A DNA stretch of 64,000 nucleotides from Brachybacterium paraconglomeratum (lineage in GTDB: Bacteria > Actinomycetota > Actinomycetes > Actinomycetales > Dermabacteraceae): positions 682,001 through 746,000 of the forward strand of contig NZ_ML133851.1 in the NCBI RefSeq assembly GCF_003994255.1. Direction: 5' to 3'. Positions 25,597 to 34,672 of this stretch are shown here, piece after piece. How positions within the stretch are numbered: the stretch's first letter is position 1; every line of letters starts with the position of its first letter. The notes under the pieces are model-generated. The model was not told the origin of the DNA. It saw only the letters and a program-made list of their open reading frames with translations, and did no database searches. A program made the translations under genes and the position numbers.

Positions 25597-26775
25597 TCAG
25601 ACCTCGCCGCCGACGAACTCCTGGATCGCGATGACCGCGGCGCCGCGCGCCCACTGGTCGAAGTCCCCGCCGAGCTCTCGCAGGACGAGGTCCTGCTGCG
25701 CGATGGGGAGCGAGGCGCGCAGGGTCCGCTCGAACTCCCCGTCGGCCGCGAGCACCAGGTCGATCGTCTCCCCGCCGAGCACGATCGCCTCGGGGTCGAC
25801 GACGGCGACCACGGCGGCGGCGGCGCGCGCGAGGGTGCGGGCGAGGTCCGCGCTGAGGGCGCGGGCGGCGGGGTCGCCGGCCGCGAGCCGGGCCCGCAGG
25901 CGCTCGACGCCCTCGCCCTCCCCCAGCACCCCGGCCTCCCGCGCCGCCTCGACCACCGCGGCGGTCCGCGCCGAGCGCCAGAAGGGCTCGGGGGCGCCGT
26001 CCTCCCGTGCGGCGACGGGCAGGCGGCCGGTGAGCCCGGCGAGATGGGAGCGGCCCTGCAGCAGCCGCCCCTCGACGACGGTGCCGATCGCGACGCCGAC
26101 CCCGATCGTGAGGACCGCGAAGGTGCGATAGGCGCGGCCGATCCCGAACCAGTTCAGGCCGTGGATCATGGCGGCGATGTCGTTGTCGACGGTGACCGGC
26201 AGGGCGAGGCGCGCCTCGAGCCGGTCGGCGAGGTCGACGGGGTGCTCCCAGCCGAGGATCCAGGAGGAGTCCACACGGCGCCGGTCGGCGACGCGGCCGC
26301 CGATGCTGACGCCCACCCCGGCCACGTGCGGATGCGCGCCGGCGAGGGCGAGGACCGGGTCGACCACCGCCTCCGCGACCGCCTCGGCGGAGGTGTCCCC
26401 GAGCGGCATCACGAGCTCCTCGAGAGCGTTGCCGCGCGCGGTGGTGACCACGGCGTGGACCTCGTCGGCCGTGACCTTGACCCCGATGAAGCGGGGGCCG
26501 TGGTTCTCCTCGATGTCCAGCGGCTGCTGGGGACGGCCCTTGGCGAGCGCCACGGTGTCCAGCGGGTGGAGGTGGCCGGCCTCGAGCAGATCGCGGGTCA
26601 CGCGCGTGACCGTCGGCGCGGACAGGCCGAGGCGCTCGGTGAGATCGCGGCGGGAGCGGGGGCCGAAGCGCAGCAGGTCCCGGTACACGGCACGGGCGCT
26701 GGTGCCGCCGAGGTCGGGCACCGCCGTGACGTGCCCTGCGACGTGCTCCGCGTACTCGCGCTGCTCCCCGTGCAT
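25597..26775 (-). CDS. ROK-family transcriptional regulator
   Basis: A 392-residue repressor. The N-terminal winged helix (about 25-80, RSRRDLTERLGLSAPTVTRV) is followed by a ROK actin-like sugar-binding fold (GVKVTADEVHAVVTTARGN, VGVSIGGRV, VDNDIAAMIHGLNWFG, VVDPEAIVLGGETIDL). The usual zinc-binding cysteine cluster of ROK proteins (CxCGxxGC) is absent; the corresponding stretch is GLTGRLPVAAREDGAPEPF. It is convergent with the alpha-galactosidase operon and is the best candidate regulator of it. The mRNA is probably leaderless, since TAGACT lies six bases before the ATG and no ribosome site is present. Confidence 0.88.
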   Translation of the reverse strand: MHGEQREYAEHVAGHVTAVPDLGGTSARAVYRDLLRFGPRSRRDLTERLGLSAPTVTRVTRDLLEAGHLHPLDTVALAKGRPQQPLDIEENHGPRFIGVKVTADEVHAVVTTARGNALEELVMPLGDTSAEAVAEAVVDPVLALAGAHPHVAGVGVSIGGRVADRRRVDSSWILGWEHPVDLADRLEARLALPVTVDNDIAAMIHGLNWFGIGRAYRTFAVLTIGVGVAIGTVVEGRLLQGRSHLAGLTGRLPVAAREDGAPEPFWRSARTAAVVEAAREAGVLGEGEGVERLRARLAAGDPAARALSADLARTLARAAAAVVAVVDPEAIVLGGETIDLVLAADGEFERTLRASLPIAQQDLVLRELGGDFDQWARGAAVIAIQEFVGGEV

Positions 26776-26781
26776 CCCGCG

Positions 26782-26787
26782 AGTCTA
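26782..26787 (-). promoter_or_regulatory. Candidate leaderless -10 box for the ROK gene
   Basis: On the minus strand TAGACT is followed by six bases (CGCGGG) and the ATG at 26775, the TANNNT-N6-ATG spacing of a leaderless start. Confidence 0.5.
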
Positions 26788-26899
26788 GCTGCGGGAGCAG
26801 GTCGCACCCTCCCGGCCCGATCTGCGATGCTTTCGTCGACAGCTGCGCCCGGCCGCCGCAGGAGGCGGCCGGCTCCACGACGCCCGAGGGGGAACACCG

Positions 26900-27583
26900 A
26901 TGAGCGAGTCCGCGAGCGCCGGCACCGACCGTCCCGAGGTCACGATCTACACCGCCTACGAGATCGACTTCATGCTCGGCCTGCGCGACACCGAGAACGC
27001 GCGGATCACGCGCGAGCAGATCGGACTGCGCAGCGCCCCGGAGCAGGCGCGCGAGTTCGTCACCGCCGCGGTCACCTCGGGGCTGCGCGCCCGCGGGAAG
27101 GTGGAGCGCTCCGCGGACGGCCAGTGGCTGCTGGGCGAGGAGGGCCAGGTCATCGCCGGCACCCTGACCTCCGCGGACCGCTGGCTCGGGATCGCGCTGG
27201 CCGAGGGCGAGGCGATGAGGATGGCCTTCATCATCAAGGCGAACGACGCGATCCTCATGCTCACCCAGGACGAGCTGGACTCCTTCGTGGTCTCGGCGCT
27301 GCCCGACGCCGCGCACGTGCCCGCCTCGGTCTCCGACATCGTCCTGGCCTTCCTCGAGGACGGCGCCGAGCGGACCGTCTCGCTGCGCCGCACCGAGATC
27401 TCCTCCCCCGCCGATCCGGTGCCGCTGATGGTGCACGTCGAGGCCGACGGCTCCTGGCGCCTCGGCCACCTGCCGCTGGACGATCAGGGCGTGCTCACGG
27501 TCTCAGAGGTCACGGCCGCGCAGCTGCCCGAGGTCGCGCGGGCCCTGTGGGAGGACGGCACGAGCGCGGCGCCCGCCGCCTGA
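26900..27583 (+). CDS. Conserved-looking hypothetical protein
   Basis: Product of 227 residues that I do not recognise. It is acidic, soluble and without a signal peptide or membrane segment. The sequence alternates predicted helices and strands (VTIYTAYEIDFMLGLRDTEN, then a helix with FVTAAVTSGLRARGKVER), ending in a beta-rich stretch and an Ala-rich tail. The pattern vaguely recalls ESX-type chaperone-like folds but no motif supports that. GAGGGGG precedes the ATG. It is divergent from the ROK gene and followed on the other strand by the DUF4126 gene. Codon use is normal, so it is a real gene. Confidence 0.7.
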   Translation: MSESASAGTDRPEVTIYTAYEIDFMLGLRDTENARITREQIGLRSAPEQAREFVTAAVTSGLRARGKVERSADGQWLLGEEGQVIAGTLTSADRWLGIALAEGEAMRMAFIIKANDAILMLTQDELDSFVVSALPDAAHVPASVSDIVLAFLEDGAERTVSLRRTEISSPADPVPLMVHVEADGSWRLGHLPLDDQGVLTVSEVTAAQLPEVARALWEDGTSAAPAA

Positions 27584-27635
27584 ACGAGGGCCACGACGTC
27601 GTCGGCGGCGTCCACCGGCCGGTCCCGGACCGGTC

Positions 27636-28241
27636 TCAGGCCGGCCTGTGGGTCCCGTCCGCACGTCGGGCCCTGACCTCCCGCAGCCGGGCACGCAGGT
27701 CCCGGTAGGCGCGGTGGATCCGCACGATCGCCCAGATCCCGAGGCCCAGCAGCACCAGCGCGAGCAGCGCGGCGAGGGCCGGGAACACGATCGCGAGCAG
27801 CCCCATCACGGCCGCGGCGACGTCCTCCCCGCTGGAGACCAGGACGTTCGAGACCGGCTCCGGGGAGACGTTGACCGCCGCCCGGGTCGTGGTCTTCGCG
27901 GCGTGGGACCCGAAGGCCGCGGCCGCGCCCAGCACCGCCATCACGATCGCGGAGGTCGTGTCCGTCTCCCCGCCGAGCAGGAAGCCGATGGCGCCGCCCG
28001 CGATCGGCCGCACCACGGTGTGCAGCTGGTCCCAGAAGGAGTCGAGGAAGGCGATCTTGTCCGCCGCGAAGTCCACCAGCAGCAGGATCCCGGTGATCAC
28101 CAGCAGGTCGGTGCGCTGCAGCACCTCGGGGACCTGCTCGAGGGAGAAGAGCCGACCGCTCAGGCCCAGCAGGAAGATCATGAAGTACGGCCTGATCCCG
28201 CTGACCCAGCCCGAGCCCAGGGTCATCATCAGAGCTTCCAC
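27636..28241 (-). CDS. DUF4126 family membrane protein
   Basis: A 201-residue protein with four or five membrane helices. The N-terminus (SGIRPYFMIFLLGLSGR, then a conserved DFAADKIAFLDSFWDQLHT segment) is the DUF4126 signature. The C-terminal tail is Arg-rich and cytoplasmic. Function is unknown. GTG start at 28241 behind AGGGGA. It lies 46 bases after the PH-domain-like membrane protein gene on the same strand and may share its transcript. Confidence 0.85.
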   Translation of the reverse strand: MEALMMTLGSGWVSGIRPYFMIFLLGLSGRLFSLEQVPEVLQRTDLLVITGILLLVDFAADKIAFLDSFWDQLHTVVRPIAGGAIGFLLGGETDTTSAIVMAVLGAAAAFGSHAAKTTTRAAVNVSPEPVSNVLVSSGEDVAAAVMGLLAIVFPALAALLALVLLGLGIWAIVRIHRAYRDLRARLREVRARRADGTHRPA

Positions 28242-28287
28242 GGCTTCCCCTGTCGTGAGTCGCTGTCGTGTCCGGCGCCCTGGCCTC

Positions 28288-28938
28288 TCAGCGCCGCCCG
28301 GGGCCCGCCTGTCGGCGCCGGTGCAGCTCCGTGCGCAGCGCGCGGATGTCCTGCCCGGAGGGCCGAGTGTAGGTCCACACGGGGCGGTCGAAGGCGGGCA
28401 TCACGATCCGAGTGCCGTCCTCGAGGCGCAGCGCGGCGGTGAGCCAGTGCACCGGATGCACCACGCGGGACTCGATCGCCGCGATCCGCTCCCAGGCCAC
28501 GTCCCGGTGCCGCACCGGGCCGAACACCCGCAGTCCGTCCGCGGAGATCTCGACCCGGGCGCGCGCCGTGCCCAGCGCCACGATCCCGAAACGGACCCCC
28601 AGCAGCCCCAGCACCAGCGCGAGCGCGCCCAGCGCCCCGACGACCACCAGCAGTCCGAGCCCCGGGGAACGGCCGTCCGGCACCGTGCCCAGCAGCAGCA
28701 CCGTGCCCAGCACGCTCACCAGCGCCGTGCCCAGCAGCGCGGCCGCGACGACGGCGCGCGCGGCGGTGTCCCGCGTGGCGTGCGCGGGCAGCAGCGCCCG
28801 CACCCGTCCCCGGTCGCGGCCCGTGCGGGACGGATCGAGCGCGGCGACCATCCGCTCGACGGTCGCGCTGCTGCGGGAGTAGTCGGGCAGTGCGGTGCGC
28901 GGCCCGGTCTCGGGGCCGAGCCGGCGAGGGATGGTCAT
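28288..28938 (-). CDS. Two-TM membrane protein with a PH-like C-terminal domain
   Basis: A 216-residue protein. Two adjacent membrane helices (about residues 60-118: AARAVVAAALLGTALVSVLG and GLGLLVVVGALGALALVLGL) are followed by a C-terminal bPH-like beta domain (VEISADGLRVFGPVRHRDVA, then AAIESRVVHPVHW). The function of such actinobacterial PH-like membrane proteins is unknown. The start at 28938 has no ribosome site, but TACGCT lies seven bases upstream on the minus strand, so it is probably leaderless. It is divergent from the gene at 28963, whose own -10 box overlaps this one. Confidence 0.75.
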   Translation of the reverse strand: MTIPRRLGPETGPRTALPDYSRSSATVERMVAALDPSRTGRDRGRVRALLPAHATRDTAARAVVAAALLGTALVSVLGTVLLLGTVPDGRSPGLGLLVVVGALGALALVLGLLGVRFGIVALGTARARVEISADGLRVFGPVRHRDVAWERIAAIESRVVHPVHWLTAALRLEDGTRIVMPAFDRPVWTYTRPSGQDIRALRTELHRRRQAGPGRR

Positions 28939-28945
28939 GGCACCC

Positions 28946-28955
28946 AGCGTAGGGT
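28946..28955. promoter_or_regulatory. Back-to-back leaderless promoters sharing two bases
   Basis: The ten bases AGCGTAGGGT hold two -10 boxes: TAGGGT on plus (28950-28955), seven bases before ATG 28963, and TACGCT on minus (28951-28946), seven bases before ATG 28938. They overlap at TA (28950-28951), so the two genes cannot be initiated at the same time. Only 24 bases separate the start codons. Confidence 0.6.
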
Positions 28956-28962
28956 GCGGGGC

Positions 28963-29589
28963 ATGTCCTCGCACGACTCCTCCGCCCCTCGCTTCCGCCG
29001 TCCCGCCTCGATGTATCCCTCGGTCGCCGCGTCGATCCCCGGGGAGCCGGATCCCGCGACCTCGATGGATCTCGCGCACGACTCGGCCCGGGCGCTGCTG
29101 GACGGCGTGTTCCACAGCTCCGACCCGGAGGTGGTGCGCCGGGTCGTCGCGCTCGCGGCCGACGACGGGCTGACGGAGCTGGCGGCGCTGTGGTCGGCCG
29201 CGCCCGCCTCGACCCTGCCCGGTGCGCTGTGGCGGCTGTACGTGCTGCACACCTGGGTGCAGCGCAGCGGCGACGAGGTCGCCCGGCGCTACCGGGCCGG
29301 CTCCCGCACCGTCCCCGGGCTGCGCTATCTCACGGGCTTCGCGGAGCCGCCGGAGGTGGCCCAGGTGCAGGAGACGATGGACGACATCCTGCGCGGCGCG
29401 TTCACCGGCGATCTCGGCCTCGCCCTGCGGCGCGCCGGGGCGGTCGCGACGCTGCTCGCCCACGGCACGGCGCACCTGGCGGACGAGGATCCCGGGGAGG
29501 AGCGGACCCGGCAGGCGGAACGGCTGCTGCGCACCGGCGAGGAGCTCACGGAGGCGGGCCGGCACGCGGAGGAGGGACGCCTCGACTGA
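28963..29589 (+). CDS. Conserved actinobacterial hypothetical protein
   Basis: A 208-residue soluble, mostly helical protein. The body (DPEVVRRVVALAADDGLTEL, LPGALWRLYVLHTWVQRSG, FTGDLGLALRRAGAVATLLA) matches a family I recall in Micrococcales genomes, sometimes mislabelled as an RNA polymerase beta subunit; there is no polymerase similarity. Function unknown. The ATG has no ribosome site and a TAGGGT box seven bases ahead. It is divergent from the PH-like membrane protein gene with overlapping promoters. Confidence 0.75.
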   Translation: MSSHDSSAPRFRRPASMYPSVAASIPGEPDPATSMDLAHDSARALLDGVFHSSDPEVVRRVVALAADDGLTELAALWSAAPASTLPGALWRLYVLHTWVQRSGDEVARRYRAGSRTVPGLRYLTGFAEPPEVAQVQETMDDILRGAFTGDLGLALRRAGAVATLLAHGTAHLADEDPGEERTRQAERLLRTGEELTEAGRHAEEGRLD

Positions 29590-29890
29590 CGCCCCGAGAC
29601 ATTGCCGCCACCCCGTCGGCCGGTGCCCGTCGGGCGCTGTGATCTGCACGGACTGAGGTCCTCGCCATACTCCCCGGGGGCGGTGCTTGCACCGTCTCGG
29701 GGCCCGTGCTCTACGATGGACGAGCGCCGGGCCGCGGTTGCCCCGGGCTCCAACATCTGCCGCTTCGAGCGGCCTTCGCGCCGACAGGCGCATCCCGGTC
29801 CGGCGCCTCAGCATCACGAGCAGGAGCCCGCGTCCGACCGCACGGATCGCGAGGCGTTCAGGCGCCCACGGCGCGAGGAGGCGACGCGAG
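29590..29890. other. 301-base leader region of the phosphate transport operon
   Basis: No coding frame is supported. It contains a candidate promoter at 29687-29717 and the GAGGAGG ribosome site at 29875-29881. If that promoter is used, the mRNA leader is about 165 bases; no recognised riboswitch fold was identified by eye. Confidence 0.4.
29687..29717 (+). promoter_or_regulatory. Candidate promoter of the DUF47-PiT operon
   Basis: TTGCAC (29687-29692) and TACGAT (29712-29717) with a 19-base spacer, slightly long for sigma-70-type promoters. Confidence 0.4.
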
Positions 29891-30526
29891 GTGGTGCAGT
29901 TCTTCTCCCGACTGTTCCCCACGCGCACGGAGCGCCCCCTCAGCGATCTCCTCTCCGAGCTCGCGGAGCTGCTCGTCCAGGCGGCCGACACCCATTCGAA
30001 GCTGCTGGGGAACGGCTATCGCGAGCGCACCCGCATCGCGCCGACGCTGCACGAGCAGTCCACGGTCGCCGAGGAGCTGTGCCGCCGCATCGCCCAGCGT
30101 CTCGCGCACTCGCTGATCACCCCCTACGAGGCGGAGCTGCTCTACGACTTCTCGCTCACGCTCGCCGACGTGGTCGACGCGATGGAGCACACCGGCGAGC
30201 TGCTGGTCGTCTCCCAGGTGGGGACGCTGCCCACCCCGCTACTGGATGCGGCCAAGGGGATCGAGCGCGCCGCGGAGCTCACCGTCGCCGCATCCTGGAA
30301 GCTCAATGACACCCAGGACCTCGGCGACTACTACGTCCAGATCCGCAAGCTCAAGCGCCAGGGCGAGCGCCTCGTGCGGCAGTCCCTCGGCGCGCTGTAC
30401 AAGCGCGGCGGCTCCACCCAGGAGCTGCTCCCCCTGCACGACGTCTCCGAGTCGATCCGCCACACGATCGCGCTGCAGGAGCGGGCGGCGCGGATCGCGG
30501 ACCTGCTGCGGATCAAGGACGCCTGA
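29891..30526 (+). CDS. DUF47 family PhoU-like protein (PiT accessory)
   Basis: A 211-residue helical protein of the DUF47/PhoU-like family (FFSRLFPTRTERPLSDLLSE, then DVVDAMEHTGELLVVSQVG). Family members sit beside PiT transporters and tune phosphate uptake. The GTG at 29891 is chosen: GAGGAGG at 29875-29881 is nine bases ahead, and the second GTG at 29894 is less well placed. Its stop is immediately followed by the PiT start (TGA then GTG at 30527), so the two are translated together. Confidence 0.87.
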   Translation: MVQFFSRLFPTRTERPLSDLLSELAELLVQAADTHSKLLGNGYRERTRIAPTLHEQSTVAEELCRRIAQRLAHSLITPYEAELLYDFSLTLADVVDAMEHTGELLVVSQVGTLPTPLLDAAKGIERAAELTVAASWKLNDTQDLGDYYVQIRKLKRQGERLVRQSLGALYKRGGSTQELLPLHDVSESIRHTIALQERAARIADLLRIKDA

Positions 30527-31549
30527 GTGACGCCGCTGCTGCTCGCGCTGGTGGTGGCCCTGGCGCTGGTCGTGGCCTACATGAACGGCTTCCACGACGC
30601 CTCCAACGCCATCTCGACCACCATCACGACCCGTGCGCTGAAGGCCTCCTCGGCGCTGTGGGCGGCGGCGCTCCTCAACACCCTCGGCGCACTGCTGGGG
30701 ATGGCGCTGCTGGTGATGACCGTGCCGTGGGCGGTGCGCCTGCTGGGCCTCGGCCCGATCGTCGAGCAGCTCGCCGCCCGCCCCGACACACTGGGCGCGG
30801 CGCTGCTGGTGCTCATGCTCGGCACCTTCCTCTGGGACCTGCTGACCTGGTGGATGGGTCTGCCGGCCTCGACCTGGCACGCCTTCTTCGGCACCTCCTT
30901 CGGCGTCTCCCTCGTGATCGGCACCTCGGCCGCCTGGGACCGGCTGGGGCTGATGCTCGCGGTCTCCGTCGTGGGCCCCGTCATCTCGGCGACGGTCGCG
31001 TACCTGCTGATGCAGCTGATCCTGCGCCTGGCACGGTCCGAGCTGCTCGGGCCCGGCCACATCCGGTTCGCGCAGACCTTCTCGGCGAGCACGGTCGCGG
31101 CGGGTCACGGCCTGAACGACGCCCGCCTCCCGCTCGCGGTGGTCGTGATCGCGCTGGGCAGCGCCGGGGCGGACCTGTCCGGGACCACGACCACGGTGCT
31201 CATGAGCACGGTCGCGGTCGCCGTCGGCGCCGGCACCCTGATGGGCGGGCACCGGATCATCCGCACCCTGGGCCGCCGGCTCACGGACCTCACCGCGGCG
31301 CAGGGACTGGCGGCGGAGTCCTCCGCGGCGCTGACGATGTCGCTGGGCGTGTTCGGGCTCGAGTCCCCGGTCTCCACCAGCCAGGCGCTGGCCTCGAGCG
31401 TGGTCGGCGCCGGCGTCGCCCGGGGCCGTCGCACCGTGCGCTGGTCGGTCGCGCGGGAGATCCTCCTGATCTGGCTGGTGACCCCGCTGGCCTGCGCGGT
31501 CGTCGGGGCCGCACTGCTCGGGGTCGTGCTCGAGCTGCCCGGGCTCTGA
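30527..31549 (+). CDS. pit: PiT-family inorganic phosphate transporter
   Basis: A 340-residue integral membrane symporter for phosphate (as metal-phosphate complex or with protons). The duplicated PiT signature is visible as MNGFHDASNAISTTITTRAL near the N-terminus and HGLNDARLPLAVVVIALG in the second half; about ten membrane segments. GTG 30527 directly follows the DUF47 stop codon. It belongs to the low-affinity Pit group; no Pst genes lie nearby. Confidence 0.93.
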   Translation: MTPLLLALVVALALVVAYMNGFHDASNAISTTITTRALKASSALWAAALLNTLGALLGMALLVMTVPWAVRLLGLGPIVEQLAARPDTLGAALLVLMLGTFLWDLLTWWMGLPASTWHAFFGTSFGVSLVIGTSAAWDRLGLMLAVSVVGPVISATVAYLLMQLILRLARSELLGPGHIRFAQTFSASTVAAGHGLNDARLPLAVVVIALGSAGADLSGTTTTVLMSTVAVAVGAGTLMGGHRIIRTLGRRLTDLTAAQGLAAESSAALTMSLGVFGLESPVSTSQALASSVVGAGVARGRRTVRWSVAREILLIWLVTPLACAVVGAALLGVVLELPGL

Positions 31550-31620
31550 GCGGAGGGCCCGCCCGGCCCGCGTGCAGGCGGGACCACTATCCTGGGCGGA
31601 GCCGAACCGAGAGGGAGCCG

Positions 31621-32412
31621 ATGTCCGACGGTGAGTCCACCACGCCCGCCCCGAGGAAGCGTCCGAGCTTCGGGCTGCCGGGGCCGACGACGCCCGGTCC
31701 GGGCGCGGACCCGCAGCCGGGCGCCCCGGCCCACGCCCCCTACGGCCAGGCCCCGCAGCAGGGGCACGGCCAGGCCTCGTACGGGGCCTCCTTCGCCGAC
31801 GGCCCCCAGACGGGTCCGCTGCCTCCCAGCGCCCTCGCCGCCTCGCACACCGGCGGCCCCTCGGCCTCCGGTCCCGGGCGGTCCGGTCGGCCCGGGCGCC
31901 GGCGCGGCGTGCTGCCGCTCGTGATCGGCCTGGTGCTCCTGCTGGTCATCGCCCCGGCCGCCACGATCGTCGGGATCGTGTGGTCGCTCGGATCGCTCGT
32001 CGGCGATGCGTCCGAGGGGCCGACGCCGATGGAGGCGAGCTCGGCGACGCTCGAGCTGTCCGCCAACGAGATGGTCATCGTCTACGTGCCCGCGGCGGAC
32101 GCCGCCACGGCCGAGTGCACCGCGGAGGGCTCCGACCCCGGGGCGGTCACCACGGTGCCGAGCTCGACCGCGACCACCTTCGGCAACGGCGAGGAGTACG
32201 TGCAGGTGCTCGGGGTCGCCTCCCTCCAGGACACCACCGCCACGATCTCCTGCACGGGCACCGACGCCCCCGCCCATCTGGGCCCCTACAGCCTGTTCGG
32301 GATGATGGCCCCGCTGGTGATCGGTCCGATCATCGGCGTGGTCGCGGGTCTGGCGGGCCTGGTGCTGACGATCGTGGGGATCGTGCTGCTGGTCCGCTCC
32401 CGCCGCGCCTGA
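31621..32412 (+). CDS. Two-TM membrane protein with a proline-rich cytoplasmic tail
   Basis: A 263-residue protein of unknown function. Residues 1-98 are Pro/Gly/Gln-rich and disordered. A first membrane helix (about 102-124, VLPLVIGLVLLLVIAPAATI) leads to an extracytoplasmic beta-rich domain of about 85 residues with a likely cysteine pair (AECTAEGSD, ATISCTGTD), then a long C-terminal helix region (about 222-258) returns to the cytoplasm. GAGAGGGA precedes the ATG. The layout resembles the LRV-like protein at 2336 without its N-terminal domain. Confidence 0.7.
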   Translation: MSDGESTTPAPRKRPSFGLPGPTTPGPGADPQPGAPAHAPYGQAPQQGHGQASYGASFADGPQTGPLPPSALAASHTGGPSASGPGRSGRPGRRRGVLPLVIGLVLLLVIAPAATIVGIVWSLGSLVGDASEGPTPMEASSATLELSANEMVIVYVPAADAATAECTAEGSDPGAVTTVPSSTATTFGNGEEYVQVLGVASLQDTTATISCTGTDAPAHLGPYSLFGMMAPLVIGPIIGVVAGLAGLVLTIVGIVLLVRSRRA

Positions 32413-32520
32413 GGTCCTGCCGACCCGCCGCCGTCTCACTCCGGGCGCTCCTGCGCTGAGGTGCCCTCGAAGGACCTAGAGTGGCGATCAGCCCCAGCTA
32501 CCGAGGATGGAGTGGTGATC

Positions 32521-34158
<1,638 letters not shown>

Positions 34159-34325
34159 GCGCAGGGGCGGACCGAGCGCAGGGGCGGAGCCGACGATCCG
34201 CGCGGCGCCGCGGGAGCGACTGTCCGCTCCCCTGCCCCGGTGCGGTCGCTGCGACCGCACCGCTCCTGGCCGACCGTTCCTCCACATTCCGCTCCTCGGC
34301 CCCGCCCCCTGCTCCACCCGATGCT

Positions 34326-34364
34326 GTCGACGGACGGCGCGACACCCTCGCGCCGTCCGTCGAC
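34326..34364. terminator. Perfect 17-bp stem-loop between pgm and the surface protein gene
   Basis: Arms 34326-34342 and 34348-34364 pair without mismatch around loop CACCC. It could terminate pgm, 168 bases after its stop, but lacks a U-run; a processing or protein-binding role is possible. Confidence 0.55.
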
Positions 34365-34555
34365 GCGCGTCGAGGGTTTCGCGCACCCGGTGCTGACCTG
34401 CAGGTCCGTAACGTTTCAGCAACGACCGCAGCCTCCGCGCGGCAAAGGAATGGTCAAGCGCGCCCCAACTTGAGGCACATCACCCGTCGGTGGCGCCGTC
34501 CACACTCTCCTTGCGTGGCCCAAAGAGCGCGTGAACCATGGGGTGGGTAGGTAAA

Positions 34556-34601
34556 GGATCAGTAGGGTAGTGTGCTTCGGATCAGTAGGGTAGTGTGCTT
34601 C
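34556..34601 (+). repeat. Perfect tandem duplication of 23 bp with promoter-like content
   Basis: Copies 34556-34578 and 34579-34601 are identical. Each carries TAGGGTAGTGT, with a TANNNT box (TAGTGT at 34568 and 34591). The second is 77 bases before the ATG at 34673. The 23-bp period is close to two helical turns. Confidence 0.8.
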
Positions 34602-34672
34602 GTCGGACCCGCCGGTAAGCACACCGACCGCAGCGCTCGCGCGCGGCGAGAATGACGGAGAGGGGGCAGGAC

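Larger units (their letters stand above)
34159..34672. other. 514-base intergenic region with a hairpin and tandem repeats
   Basis: No gene is supported. It begins with two near-copies of GAGCGCAGGGGCGGA just after pgm, contains a perfect 17-bp hairpin (34326-34364), an AACGTT palindrome near 34410 and a 23-bp tandem duplication (34556-34601) ahead of the surface protein gene. The right half is less GC-rich than the surroundings. Confidence 0.6.

Noticed and set aside
27617-27635. A short palindrome (CCGGTCC-C-GGACCGG) between the hypothetical gene and the DUF4126 gene
   Set aside because: The effective stem is only about five bases with a small loop, so it is not convincing as a terminator or operator in GC-rich DNA.
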